The position numbers were made by a program, and so were the translations under genes. From contig OMWB01000024.1 of NCBI GenBank assembly GCA_900314645.1, forward strand, positions 1-64,000: a stretch of 64,000 bases of DNA, given 5' to 3'. The notes under the pieces are model-generated. The model worked only from the letters and a program-made list of their open reading frames with translations. It had not been told where the DNA came from and made no database searches. Origin of the DNA: an uncultured Actinomycetes bacterium. Its GTDB lineage: Bacteria > Actinomycetota > Coriobacteriia > Coriobacteriales > Atopobiaceae. Numbering within the stretch: position 1 is the stretch's first letter; each line of letters begins with the position of its first letter. Positions 52,031 through 61,023 of this stretch are shown here, piece by piece.

Positions 52031-53086
52031 CTACCACTTGATGTTGATGCCTAGCGTGGTGATGGCAAAGCGATAGGTCTTGAGGAAGGGCACCATGAGG
52101 CCCATCTTGTAGGCGAGCCATGCGATGCGAAGCCGCTGGTACGAGGCCCCGTGCGCCGCGGCGTAGCGCGCCGTGAGGTAACGGGAGCGTCGCCAGAGCG
52201 GGCAGGTGGCATCCAGAAAGGCCGTGCAACCCTTGATGGCCTCGCCGAGGTTGACGTCTGGCGCCCCCGAGAGCGCGTGGTTGAGCGACACACCGAGGTG
52301 CAGAAACACAGACGTGTCAAAGGCCTCGATGAACTCGCTGGTGGCATGTCGCTCGGTAAGGATCTGCCGCGCGTCGCGCATGGCGCGGTACGTGGGCTCG
52401 ATGGTTGCCTGGCCGATGTTGGTCATGAGCGAGTTGGGGTGCACCAGGTAGTTGACGAGCGGCTCGGCCACAAAGGCGATGGGGCGCGTGGACTCGAGGA
52501 AGAAGAGCACCTCGAAGAGGAAGTCCTCCGCCACTGGCGGCGGAGCGGGGAGCGAGGCCATCTTCGCGAGCACCGAGGTACGGTAGATCTTGTTCCACAT
52601 CGCGGAGTTGACGGCGATGGTGAGGCCGGGGTCGTCGGCGACGCAAAACGCCTCGCGCTCCACGCACATCTCCTGGGCCAGCACCTCGCCGGTCTCCTCG
52701 TTCACGCGGGAGTACCCGCAGACCACCATGTCGGCGTCTAGCTCTTCGGCCTTGGCCAGCAGGTGCTCGGCGAAGGTGGGCTCGACGTAGTCGTCGGAGT
52801 CAAGAAAACCCACGTAGGCGCCCGTGGCCGCATGCATGCCCGTCATGCGTGCGTTCCAGCTTCCGCCGTTGGGGATGTCGATGCAGACGATGCGCTCGGG
52901 CTCGCGCTCGACGTACGTCCGGATGATGGCGAGCGTGCCGTCGGAAGAGCCGTCGTTCACGCAGACCACCTGCAGGTCGTCTGCGGTCTGCGCAAGGAGC
53001 GAGTCGAGGCAGCGCGCGAGCGTGCGCTCCGCGTTGTAGCAGGGGACGACGACGCTCAGCGCGGGCGTGGCCTTACCTGCGCTCAT
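52031..53086 (-). CDS. Family 2 glycosyltransferase
   Basis: 351 aa from the ATG at 53086. GT-A motifs LSVVVPCYNAERTLARCLDS, CVNDGSSDGT and LDSDDYVEPTFAEHL. It overlaps the DUF2304 gene upstream by 14 bp, so the two are co-expressed. The substrate is unknown; it is likely a sugar of the surface polymer. Confidence 0.9.
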   Translation of the reverse strand: MSAGKATPALSVVVPCYNAERTLARCLDSLLAQTADDLQVVCVNDGSSDGTLAIIRTYVEREPERIVCIDIPNGGSWNARMTGMHAATGAYVGFLDSDDYVEPTFAEHLLAKAEELDADMVVCGYSRVNEETGEVLAQEMCVEREAFCVADDPGLTIAVNSAMWNKIYRTSVLAKMASLPAPPPVAEDFLFEVLFFLESTRPIAFVAEPLVNYLVHPNSLMTNIGQATIEPTYRAMRDARQILTERHATSEFIEAFDTSVFLHLGVSLNHALSGAPDVNLGEAIKGCTAFLDATCPLWRRSRYLTARYAAAHGASYQRLRIAWLAYKMGLMVPFLKTYRFAITTLGINIKW

Positions 53087-53408
53087 GGCGCTCCAGTGCC
53101 TCCTCCTGCGCAAGCTCGGTCACCTTGTGCTTGAGCATGGAGATCTGCATGGTGTTGTGGAACTCCTTCACCAGAAGGATGGCGATGAGCGCGCAGAAGA
53201 CGAAGTTGCTGGTGGCCTGGAAGCCCAGCAGGTGGGCGGCAAAGCTGGCGATGCCTGGGACGATCGCGATGAGCAACAGAAGGCCCGAGAGCAGCACCCA
53301 GAAGATGGAGTCCTCGATCTTGATCTTTGCCTTCTTGATCTGCCGCGCCATGCCAAGGAACGTGATGGCGGCTCCCACGACGCACAGCAGCCTAAGGGTA
53401 ATGGTCAT
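53073..53408 (-). CDS. DUF2304 membrane protein
   Basis: 111 aa with three hydrophobic segments and a C-terminal coiled-coil-like KHKVTELAQEEALERHERR. DUF2304 proteins are small membrane partners encoded next to dolichol-phosphate-mannose-like glycosyltransferases, exactly as here. Confidence 0.88.
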   Translation of the reverse strand: MTITLRLLCVVGAAITFLGMARQIKKAKIKIEDSIFWVLLSGLLLLIAIVPGIASFAAHLLGFQATSNFVFCALIAILLVKEFHNTMQISMLKHKVTELAQEEALERHERR

Positions 53409-53417
53409 CCCTCGCTC

Positions 53418-54098
53418 CTATCTGAACCACTGGAACATGAGGATGGAGAAACAGGTGCGCAGCATATAACGCATGCTGCTCGTGAAGTCGAGGTAGCTCG
53501 TGCCGCCCTGGCGGTCTTGCATGTGGGCGGGCACCTCGGTCACCTTGGCGCCCTTGCGTATGAGCATGGCCACGGTGTCGGGCTCGGGGGAGAGGTCAAA
53601 GCCGGTGGCGAAGGCCTCGATCATCGAGCGGTCGTACATGCGCATGCCCGAGGTCGGGTCGGTGATGAAGGTGCCGGTGGTGCCCTTGATGAGCCCCGAA
53701 ATGAGCTTCGAGCCCACATTGCGCGCCCCGACCGGCGCCTCACCGGCGAGGATGCGGGAGGCGATGACGATGTTGGCGCCCTGTTCCTGCATGGCGCGCG
53801 CCATGTCGGGGATGTACTGCGGCAGATGCTGGCCGTCGGCGTCAAACTGGACCACGGCGTCGTAGCCGTGACGCTTCGCGTACTTCATGCCGGTCTTGAA
53901 GCCTGAGGTCAGGCCGCAGTTGACCGGCAGCGAGACGTAGTTGAAGCCCCGCGTCTGGCAGATTTCTTCCGTGTGGTCCCGGGAGCCGTCGTTGATGACG
54001 ACGTAGTCCACGTCGGGACAGGTGGCCACCAGGTTGGTCACGGTGCCCTCGATGCAGGCTTCCTCGTTGTAGGCGGGGATGACAGCTAATACTCTCAT
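53418..54098 (-). CDS. DPM-like family 2 glycosyltransferase
   Basis: 226 aa. RVLAVIPAYNEEACIEGTV, INDGSRDHT, AVVQFDADGQHLPQYIP (DxDGQ metal motif) and PTSGMRMYDRSMIE are the polyprenyl-phosphate sugar transferase pattern. It probably makes a polyprenyl-phosphate-linked sugar donor for extracytoplasmic transfer. The start at 54098 has only a weak ribosome binding site. Confidence 0.9.
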   Translation of the reverse strand: MRVLAVIPAYNEEACIEGTVTNLVATCPDVDYVVINDGSRDHTEEICQTRGFNYVSLPVNCGLTSGFKTGMKYAKRHGYDAVVQFDADGQHLPQYIPDMARAMQEQGANIVIASRILAGEAPVGARNVGSKLISGLIKGTTGTFITDPTSGMRMYDRSMIEAFATGFDLSPEPDTVAMLIRKGAKVTEVPAHMQDRQGGTSYLDFTSSMRYMLRTCFSILMFQWFR

Positions 54099-54135
54099 GG
54101 TTACCAGCTCAATCGCGTGGTGGTGGGGGGATAGG

Positions 54136-54381
54136 CTAGTCCTCGTCAACCAGGCGCTGGATGAGGTCGCGCATGGCGGCGGCGCTGTTGAAGTTCTCGG
54201 GGATGACGTCCTTTGCGGGGATGGAGACGTCAAACTCGTCGTTCAGGGCGCTGATGATGGAAAGGATGTCGAAGCTGTCCAGGATGCGGTTGTCGACGAG
54301 CGCGGTCTCGTTCTCGTAGTCAACGTCCTCCTCGACGTCCTGAAGAATCTCGATGATGTCGTCAAGCTCGATGGTTTCCAT
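54136..54381 (-). CDS. Acyl carrier protein (DltC-like)
   Basis: 81 aa; AAGGAGG precedes the ATG. Helical and acidic, with the phosphopantetheine serine in ILDSFDILSII (Ser36; usual D-S-L/F/M). It could be the DltC-type carrier for the adenylating enzyme encoded at 56161-57684. The other dlt-like genes lie beyond an intervening surface-protein gene. Confidence 0.88.
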   Translation of the reverse strand: METIELDDIIEILQDVEEDVDYENETALVDNRILDSFDILSIISALNDEFDVSIPAKDVIPENFNSAAAMRDLIQRLVDED

Positions 54382-54566
54382 GGCTCCTCCTTAGGGCGGC
54401 GCGACATAACACTTAAATGATAGCGTCTTTGGGCTCGCTTCACGAGGTTACCTGCTTGTAAGATTATTGACCGTCAACGGATGCTCGGGGCAGGGCACCT
54501 GCAGCCTTTGCTAGTATGTCTATGATTGCTTTGAAGGCTCTGTATTTCAAAGAAGGAGTGATTGGT

Positions 54567-56054
54567 ATGTATTCGAAAGATGCGCACCTTGCTCGCATTG
54601 CCCGCACGGTGGCCTGCGCTTCCGTCTCGGTCGCGATGGCTGTCTCTGTCTTCACCGCGCTGCCGCTGTTTGCGCGCGCTGAGGAAGAGGCCGCCGAGCC
54701 CGAGGCCACCGTTGAGGAGCTCGCGGTCGTCGAGGACGAGGCTGAGGAAGAGGTCGTAGCTGAGGACGAGGCTACGCTCGAGGACGAGGCTGAGGTCGAG
54801 GCTGCGCCTGAGGCCGAGGAGGAGATCGTCGAGCTGACCGTCGAGGCCGAGGAAGAGACGGTTGCGCTCGAGGCTGCCAACGAGGAGCTCGTCCTGACCG
54901 CCGCCGCCCCGTCTAACGTGGGCTGGGTTGAGGTCGACGGCCACTGGACCTACTACAACGACAAGGGCGACCAGGTCTTCGGCTTCTATCAGGTGAAGAG
55001 CAAGTGGTACTACTTCGATCCTGACAACTTTGGCTACATGGAGGTTGCCAGCGTCTTTGAGGTTGCTGGTGCCAAGTACGTTGCCGATGACGACGGAGTC
55101 TGCCAGACCAACAAGTGGGTCAAGGTCGACGGCAAGGACTACTTCACCGGCCTGAAGCACGGCGAGGTCTGCACTGGCTGGATCAAGGTCGACGGCAAGA
55201 ACTACTACATGGGCAACGACGGCGTCATGCGCACCGGCTGGTTCGCGGTCTCCGGCAAGAACTACATCGCCGACGACAAGGGTGTCTGCCAGGCCTCGAA
55301 GTGGGTCAAGTATGACGGCCAGTGGTACCTGACTGACGCCAACTGCGCGTGCCGCACCGGCTGGGCGCAGGACGACGGCACCTGGTACTACCTCCGCGAG
55401 GATGGCTCCATGGCCACCGGTTGGGTCAACGACGGCAAGAACATCTACTACATGGCTGATTCTGGCGCCATGTGCACTGGCTGGAAGAAGCTCGACGGTG
55501 ACTGGTACTTCTTCAAGGATTCTGGCGCCATGGCCACCGGCTGGGCTCAGGACAAGGACATCTGGTACTACCTCGATCCCAACGACGGCGCCATGGGCTC
55601 CGGCAAGATGGTCTCCAACCAGGTCTTCAGCGACGGCAAGAACGAGTACGTTGCCAAGGCCAGCGGCGAGTGCCCGGCTGACGGCTGGGTGAAGATTGAG
55701 GGTTCCTGGTACCGCACCAACAGCTCCTGCGCCATCCGCACCGGTTGGTACAAGGTCGACGATGTTTGGTACTTCTCCAGCCCCATGAACGGCAAGATGA
55801 TCGAGAGCACCCTGTTCTCCTACAACGGCAAGGCCTACATCGCCACCGCGAGCGGCGCCTGCCCGGCCAACACGTGGGTCAAGCTCTCTGGCTACTGGTA
55901 CGTCACCGACGAGAACTGCGCATGCCGCGGCGGTTGGGTCAAGTACAAGGACGACTGGTACTACATGGACAAGGAGAGCTTCTACATGCTCACCGACACC
56001 ACTACGCCTGATGGCTACAAGGTGGACAAGGACGGCAAGTGGGTGAAGGAGTAA
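54567..56054 (+). CDS. Secreted acidic protein with cell-wall/choline-binding repeats
   Basis: 495 aa from the ATG at 54567 (AAGGAG upstream). Signal peptide to about residue 36, then an extremely acidic Glu/Ala/Val region (37-108, with EDEAEEEVVAEDEAT-type runs). From 115 to the end there are about 15 repeats of G-W-x-x-x-(D/N)-G-x-W-Y-Y-(F/L/M). No enzyme domain is present, so it is likely an adhesin or surface spacer. Confidence 0.88.
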   Translation: MYSKDAHLARIARTVACASVSVAMAVSVFTALPLFARAEEEAAEPEATVEELAVVEDEAEEEVVAEDEATLEDEAEVEAAPEAEEEIVELTVEAEEETVALEAANEELVLTAAAPSNVGWVEVDGHWTYYNDKGDQVFGFYQVKSKWYYFDPDNFGYMEVASVFEVAGAKYVADDDGVCQTNKWVKVDGKDYFTGLKHGEVCTGWIKVDGKNYYMGNDGVMRTGWFAVSGKNYIADDKGVCQASKWVKYDGQWYLTDANCACRTGWAQDDGTWYYLREDGSMATGWVNDGKNIYYMADSGAMCTGWKKLDGDWYFFKDSGAMATGWAQDKDIWYYLDPNDGAMGSGKMVSNQVFSDGKNEYVAKASGECPADGWVKIEGSWYRTNSSCAIRTGWYKVDDVWYFSSPMNGKMIESTLFSYNGKAYIATASGACPANTWVKLSGYWYVTDENCACRGGWVKYKDDWYYMDKESFYMLTDTTTPDGYKVDKDGKWVKE

Positions 56055-56083
56055 CTCTCCTGCAGGTCATAAGCTCATAGAGC

Positions 56084-56118
56084 AACGGGCCGCCTCAAGT
56101 GAGGCGGCCCGTTCTTTT
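56084..56118 (+). terminator. Rho-independent terminator
   Basis: 13-bp arms AACGGGCCGCCTC/GAGGCGGCCCGTT with a 4-nt loop and CTTTT after it. It separates the repeat-protein gene from the convergent DltA-like gene. Confidence 0.85.
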
Positions 56119-56160
56119 GTGGTTCGGCTGTTAGGCCGGCCAATACGCTTGCCTGGTCGG

Positions 56161-57684
56161 TTAACGCTTGATGCGGCAGACGGCCTCGAGGGCGCGACGG
56201 TCGATCTTGCCGTTCTTGGTGAGCGGCATCTCGTCGATCTGATGCGTGCGGTTGGGCACCATGTACTGAGGCAGGGTCTCCTTCAGCTGCGCGGTGACCT
56301 CGCCCTTGTCGAGCTCGCCCACGTAGACCAGATGCAGGCGCTTGCGCTGGCCGTCATAGAGGCAGCAGGCGCGCAGCACGCCGTCAACGGCCTGGGCCGC
56401 GGCCTCGATGTCGCCCAGCTCGATGCGCTGGCCGAGGTGCTTGATCTGGTGATCCTTGCGGGAGGCATACACCAAGTTGCCGTCCGCATCGTAGGAGGCG
56501 AGGTCGCCAGTACGATAGATGGGCTCGAGCCAACGCGTGTTGAGCGGGTTCTGCACAAAGGCGGCGGCGGTGAGGTCGGGACGACCGAGGTATCCCAGTG
56601 CCAGCGCCGTGCCGCTCACGCAGATCTCGCCCTGCACGCCAACCTCGCTGACCAGCTGATCCTTCTCGTCCAGGAGGAAGACCTTCTCGTTGGGGAAGGG
56701 CTGTCCCATGGGGATGACCTCGTCTTTTGCGTAGGCGCGGGTGATGACCTGGTAGGTGCAGTTGCAGGTGATCTCGGTGGGACCGTACAGGTTGACGAAG
56801 GTGGCCTCGGGCAGGGCCTTCTGCCACACGGCGAGCTGCTTGGGCGGCATGACCTCGCCCGAGAACATGACGAGCCTGATGTCTGAGGGCATGCGGTAGT
56901 CAAACCCGTTCATGATGGAGACGAAGCACATGGCGCTGACGGCCCAGATGAGAACGGTCGCCTTGGTGTCGCAGAGGTAGTCCATCAAGAGCGTGGGCTG
57001 CGAGAAGTACGCGCGCGGAACCAGCTGCAGGCGCGCGCCGGTGCGCAGCGCGGAGTAGATGTCCTTGACCGAGACGTCAAAGTCGAACGGCGCCTGGTTG
57101 GCGATGACGTCGTGCTCGGTGATGCCAAAGAGCTCGTCGAGCTGCGGGATGAAGTCGATGACCGAGCGATGCGAGACCACCACGCCCTTGGGCGTGCCCG
57201 TGCTGCCGCTGGTGAAGTTGCAGTACAGCGGGTCAACGTCGGTTGCCTGTGCGCGTCGGCTAGCGAGCAGCGCGTCGTCAGCTTCTGCCGCGAGCGCCTC
57301 GTCTATCAGGACGACCTGCCACGGCGTGTCGGCGAAGAGCTCCTGCGCCTGGGCGAGGTTCTCGGCGTCGGTGAGGACTACGGCGGGGGAGAGCGCGTCG
57401 GCGATGGCGCGTACGCGCACGTCGGTCTGGCGCACGTCGATGACCGAGTAGAAGCAGCCGGCCTGAACAGCGCCCAGCATGCAGGCAAAGGCAGCCGGGC
57501 TCTTCTCCAAGAAGAGCGCGACGGCCTGACGGGGCGTCGAGCGCTCCGCAAGCCACGTGCCCGCGCGACGCGACGCGTCGAGCAGCTCGTCGTAGGTCAG
57601 CGCGCCGTCTGGATCTGCGACCGCGACCTTGTCAGGCAGCCGGTTGGCTGTTGCCTCTAGCCATTCGAGGACATTCGTTGCCAT
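56161..57684 (-). CDS. DltA-like amino acid adenylating enzyme
   Basis: 507 aa. ANL-superfamily motifs: NFTSGSTGTPKGVVVSHRSV (P-loop, about 160-178), VNLYGPTEITCNCTY, YRTGDLASYDADGNLVYASR, KHLGQRIELGDIE, and the catalytic Lys in LTKNGKIDRRAL. The closest match by eye is DltA (D-alanine:carrier ligase). It would load an amino acid onto the DltC-like carrier. Confidence 0.88.
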   Translation of the reverse strand: MATNVLEWLEATANRLPDKVAVADPDGALTYDELLDASRRAGTWLAERSTPRQAVALFLEKSPAAFACMLGAVQAGCFYSVIDVRQTDVRVRAIADALSPAVVLTDAENLAQAQELFADTPWQVVLIDEALAAEADDALLASRRAQATDVDPLYCNFTSGSTGTPKGVVVSHRSVIDFIPQLDELFGITEHDVIANQAPFDFDVSVKDIYSALRTGARLQLVPRAYFSQPTLLMDYLCDTKATVLIWAVSAMCFVSIMNGFDYRMPSDIRLVMFSGEVMPPKQLAVWQKALPEATFVNLYGPTEITCNCTYQVITRAYAKDEVIPMGQPFPNEKVFLLDEKDQLVSEVGVQGEICVSGTALALGYLGRPDLTAAAFVQNPLNTRWLEPIYRTGDLASYDADGNLVYASRKDHQIKHLGQRIELGDIEAAAQAVDGVLRACCLYDGQRKRLHLVYVGELDKGEVTAQLKETLPQYMVPNRTHQIDEMPLTKNGKIDRRALEAVCRIKR

Positions 57685-57740
57685 GGGATTCCCCCTAGAA
57701 GTGTCTTGAAAACGTTCCGTCTATGCTAGCCCATCCAGGA

Positions 57741-57854
57741 GCGCTTGTTGACATTGTGGGGCCGGTTCCGGTCAACATCCGCTGGGACTACGCATTGAAT
57801 TGCATAGTCCCAGCGGATGTTGACCGGAACCGGCCCCACAATGTCAACAATCGC
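57741..57854. repeat. Long palindrome, family GTTGAC-N18-GTCAAC (copy 3)
   Basis: Arms at 57741-57790 and 57805-57854 (50 bp, one mismatch) with a 14-nt loop. The first 42 bp of the arm have the same layout as copies 1 and 2 (GCGCTTGTTGAC, an 18-nt core, GTCAACATCCGC); 8 further bp extend the stem. It lies between two genes of the same direction. Confidence 0.9.
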
Positions 57855-57856
57855 AA

Positions 57857-59260
57857 TTACAGGAGCGTGACGGTTTGGTAGTGAGAGCGCTCGGGCTCGG
57901 TGGCACCGGCCTGCCGCGCAAGGATCCGCACGTTGAGGAAGCGGTAGCCCTCGTCCGGAAGCGTGGCGACGGGGTCGGATGACCAGTCGCGCACGCGCGT
58001 CCAGTTGCCGTCGTCCTTCTGCATCTCAAAGGCATACTCAAGCTGGCAGCGCGAGCCCGCATAGGCGATGGCGGTCAGCTGCACCTTGCCGTCAACGTGC
58101 TCATCCTCAAAGCAGACGTAATAGATGCCGTCGAGTGACGCAAGGTACTCGTCGTAGCGGTCGTACGCATAGAACTGCGCGCTCACGTCCTCGCCGCTCT
58201 CAGCCCGCTTGACGACGTCCACGAAGACCGGGGTGAAGCGCTCGGCACCTTGGCGGTTGAGGTGGGTGGCGTCGATGAAGTCGCCCTCCCAGATGTCGTA
58301 GAGATCCTGATGTGCCATGTTGAAGTCGAGGTAGAGCGCGCCGTGGGACGTTACGTACTCCTGCACCTCGGCCATGCCCGCGGGATAGGCCTCGCCGATG
58401 CTCAGCACCTCAAAGCGCGGGTGCGGCGCCACGAGCACCACCAGCTCCACGCCCTGTGCCTCGCAAAGCTCGCAGATCTGACGTAGGCCCCGAAGCTCGC
58501 TCTCGTTCAGGCCCTTGCCGCCCAGGCCCAGGTAGTCGAGGTGATTGACGCCCAGCAGGTTGGCACCAAGCGTCTCGGGGTTGACCTGCCCCTCATAGTT
58601 GGCATAGCCGTTGCCCAGCGGCACCCACGACCCGTCGATGCGCGCCTGGGCTTCGAGCGGCGTGGCGCACTCCAGACGGTTGTGGATGTTGCCCAGAATG
58701 GCGCTCGGCGTGTAGCTTACGTGGCTCAGCGTGAAGGGCATGAGGAACGAGAGCGAAGACACCGTGCCCACGTAGTCGGGGTTGGCGAGCAGCCGCAGGT
58801 AGCGTGCCACCTGCTCGCCGAAGGGCTGGCCGTTGCAAAGTGCCTGCACAAAGGCCATGTTGCTGTTGGCCCAGGGCTCCTCGGCAAGCTGCGTGTACGA
58901 CGTGCCCAGGATGACGCGGCGCACGGGATGCTCGTCAAGGGCCACCTTTAGGGCCTCGTAGGAGCTCTCCAGCGACTGGCCCGGGCTCGCGAGACAGAAC
59001 GAGTTCGCGCCCAGCGCCTCGTCGATAGGCCCGGGCTGCAGCGAGTCCTGTGCCACCGAAGAGCCGATGACGACGGTGTCAAACTGTGCGCCCTCGGCCG
59101 TGGCTTGGCGATACTCGTACCACACGGAGTCAGAGTTGGACCCGTACGGCTCAAGCGCCCACGTGAGGGCCACGTCAAGCGCCACGAGCGCGGCCAGCAC
59201 GCAGAGGGCAGTCAGAATCCAGCGCAGCCAGGAGGGGCGGCGGGCATCAGAAGTTGGCAT
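57857..59260 (-). CDS. SGNH-type, DltD-like membrane-anchored protein
   Basis: 467 aa from the ATG at 59260, with AGGAGGT upstream. An N-terminal membrane anchor (LRWILTALCVLAALVALDVA) precedes an SGNH-like domain: the serine lies in VIGSSVAQDSLQPG and the distal block in DATHLNRQGAERF (D-x-x-H). This combination with MBOAT, carrier and ligase is the dlt arrangement. It overlaps the MBOAT gene by 14 bp. Confidence 0.82.
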   Translation of the reverse strand: MPTSDARRPSWLRWILTALCVLAALVALDVALTWALEPYGSNSDSVWYEYRQATAEGAQFDTVVIGSSVAQDSLQPGPIDEALGANSFCLASPGQSLESSYEALKVALDEHPVRRVILGTSYTQLAEEPWANSNMAFVQALCNGQPFGEQVARYLRLLANPDYVGTVSSLSFLMPFTLSHVSYTPSAILGNIHNRLECATPLEAQARIDGSWVPLGNGYANYEGQVNPETLGANLLGVNHLDYLGLGGKGLNESELRGLRQICELCEAQGVELVVLVAPHPRFEVLSIGEAYPAGMAEVQEYVTSHGALYLDFNMAHQDLYDIWEGDFIDATHLNRQGAERFTPVFVDVVKRAESGEDVSAQFYAYDRYDEYLASLDGIYYVCFEDEHVDGKVQLTAIAYAGSRCQLEYAFEMQKDDGNWTRVRDWSSDPVATLPDEGYRFLNVRILARQAGATEPERSHYQTVTLL

Positions 59261-60836
59261 ACAGGAACCCACCTCCTCCGTTGGTCGTGAAGTCAAAGGC
59301 GTACAGCACGAGCGCCGCCATGCCTAGGTAGAGGCAGCACCTCAGGACGGGGTGCCAGCCAAGTACGCGTTCGCGCACGTCAACGCCCTTCTCGGCATGC
59401 CAGCTGACCACCGCGATGACGATGCAGGCAACCAGCGCGATGCGCGAGATGCCAAACATCTCCGCACCCTCGATGTTGGCGAGCGCCAACGCCTGCCTGA
59501 AGGGCACCGGAGCGAGGTTGAAGAGCGTGGCATGGATGCAGGTGAAGGAGTCAGAGAGGCTCTTCACGCAGTCAAAGTAGCGCCCCACGTTGACCACGCA
59601 GAAGGTGCGCACCACGGCAAACACATGGAACCACGTGGCGTCGTCGGCAATGCGCAGCCGCTCCTTGAGCGAGCGAAACGCCGGCGCAAGCAGGTCGGAC
59701 ACCGCGACGATGATGCCGTTGTACAGGCCCCATCCCACATAGTGCCAGTCGGCGCCGTGCCAGATGCCCACCATCAGAAAGACGAGGATGTTGGCCACGC
59801 AGGCCGGAAGCGTGCGGCCCGCATGCGTGCCCAGCTTGGCCTTTGCCCACTTGCCAAAGCGCTGCATGGGCTTGGTGAGCGCGATGGGATAAAAGATGTA
59901 GTCGCGCATCCACGAACCCAGCGACATGTGCCACCTGCGCCAGAAGTCGGCAAGCGAGACCGAGAAGTACGGCTGGCGGAAGTTCTGCGCCATCTGGACG
60001 CCAAAGAGCTCGGATACGCCCTCCACGATGTCGATGCCGCCCGAGAAGTCGGCGTACATCTGGATGGAGTAGACGAGCACGCCGTAGAGCACCACCGAGC
60101 CCGGGATTCCGGGCGTGACGTTGCCAAAGACCATGCCCACGTTGTGCGCAAGCACGTTGGCGATGGCGAGCTTCTTGAAGAGGCCGTACCCCAGCCGCAG
60201 GAGGCCCTTGCGCATGCCGTGCGCATCGGCGTTCCGCGTGGCAAAGAGCTGGCCCGACAGCTGGTCGTAGCGGCCGATGGGCCCCTGGATGATCTGCGGG
60301 AACCACGAGGCAAAGAGCAAGAACCGCAGGTAGCTCTGCTCGGGCGCGTACTTGGCGTTGTAGGCGTCAATCAGGTAGCCGATGCACTGGAACGTGTAGA
60401 ACGAGATGCCCAGCGGAAGCAGGATGCCCAGGCTGGTGGGGGAGTCTGCCGCGCCAAAGTTGAAGAGCAGCACGTTGAGGTACTTGAAGAAGCCCAGGAT
60501 GACGAGCGGCAGCACGAGGGCGATCCAAAACGCGTGCCAGCGCTTCTGGTGGTAGCGCTCCTTGAGCGCCTTGCGCTCGGTGCGGTCCTTGGTGGCCTTG
60601 CGCGCGGCCTTGGCCTCGTCGTCAAGCCGCGCGAGCCACCGTGCCCCCGCCCAGATGTCGGCTGAGGTCAGAAGCAGCAGAAGGAGCGTCTGCCAGCTGC
60701 CGGCAAAGACGTAAAACGCAAGGCTTGCGGCAAGCAGCACGTACCACTGCGCCTGGGGCCGCGTGCGGCCGAGCGTGTAGTACGCGGCAAGTGCCACCAC
60801 CAGCAGCAGCACAAACTGTAGGGAAAGCAATTCCAT
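59247..60836 (-). CDS. MBOAT-family O-acyltransferase (DltB-like)
   Basis: 529 aa, polytopic. MBOAT features include ISFYTFQCIGYLIDAYN, then YADFSGGIDIVEGVSELFG, NFRQPYFSVSLADFWRRWHMSL and the catalytic His region VGIWHGADWHYVGWGLYNG. It should pass the activated group across the membrane. The ATG at 60836 is chosen; GTG 60851 or TTG 60854 are possible. Confidence 0.9.
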   Translation of the reverse strand: MELLSLQFVLLLVVALAAYYTLGRTRPQAQWYVLLAASLAFYVFAGSWQTLLLLLLTSADIWAGARWLARLDDEAKAARKATKDRTERKALKERYHQKRWHAFWIALVLPLVILGFFKYLNVLLFNFGAADSPTSLGILLPLGISFYTFQCIGYLIDAYNAKYAPEQSYLRFLLFASWFPQIIQGPIGRYDQLSGQLFATRNADAHGMRKGLLRLGYGLFKKLAIANVLAHNVGMVFGNVTPGIPGSVVLYGVLVYSIQMYADFSGGIDIVEGVSELFGVQMAQNFRQPYFSVSLADFWRRWHMSLGSWMRDYIFYPIALTKPMQRFGKWAKAKLGTHAGRTLPACVANILVFLMVGIWHGADWHYVGWGLYNGIIVAVSDLLAPAFRSLKERLRIADDATWFHVFAVVRTFCVVNVGRYFDCVKSLSDSFTCIHATLFNLAPVPFRQALALANIEGAEMFGISRIALVACIVIAVVSWHAEKGVDVRERVLGWHPVLRCCLYLGMAALVLYAFDFTTNGGGGFLYANF

Positions 60837-60909
60837 GAGCGAGGGGCCCACCAAAGGACGATGTGTGCATAACTCATTAATGATAACGAATTGTAGTCAG
60901 ACGCGCCGC

Positions 60910-60938
60910 TTGACGGGGTTTCTGCGCTATTCTTATAC
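60910..60938 (+). promoter_or_regulatory. Sigma70-type promoter of tyrS
   Basis: TTGACG (60910-60915), a 17-nt spacer, and TTATAC (60933-60938). Transcription would begin near 60945, leaving a leader of about 80 nt before the tyrS start at 61024. Confidence 0.7.
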
Positions 60939-61023
60939 CTTGCGCGACTGGGTGCCGTGTCTGGCCGCCCTCGATCGCGAAGTCCTTAGGGTCCTCGGGC
61001 CCCGACCGTTGGAGGTAAGTTCG

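Noticed and set aside
60939..61023. T-box riboswitch before tyrS
   Set aside because: The leader is only about 80 nt and lacks the conserved T-box sequence and a terminator/antiterminator pair.
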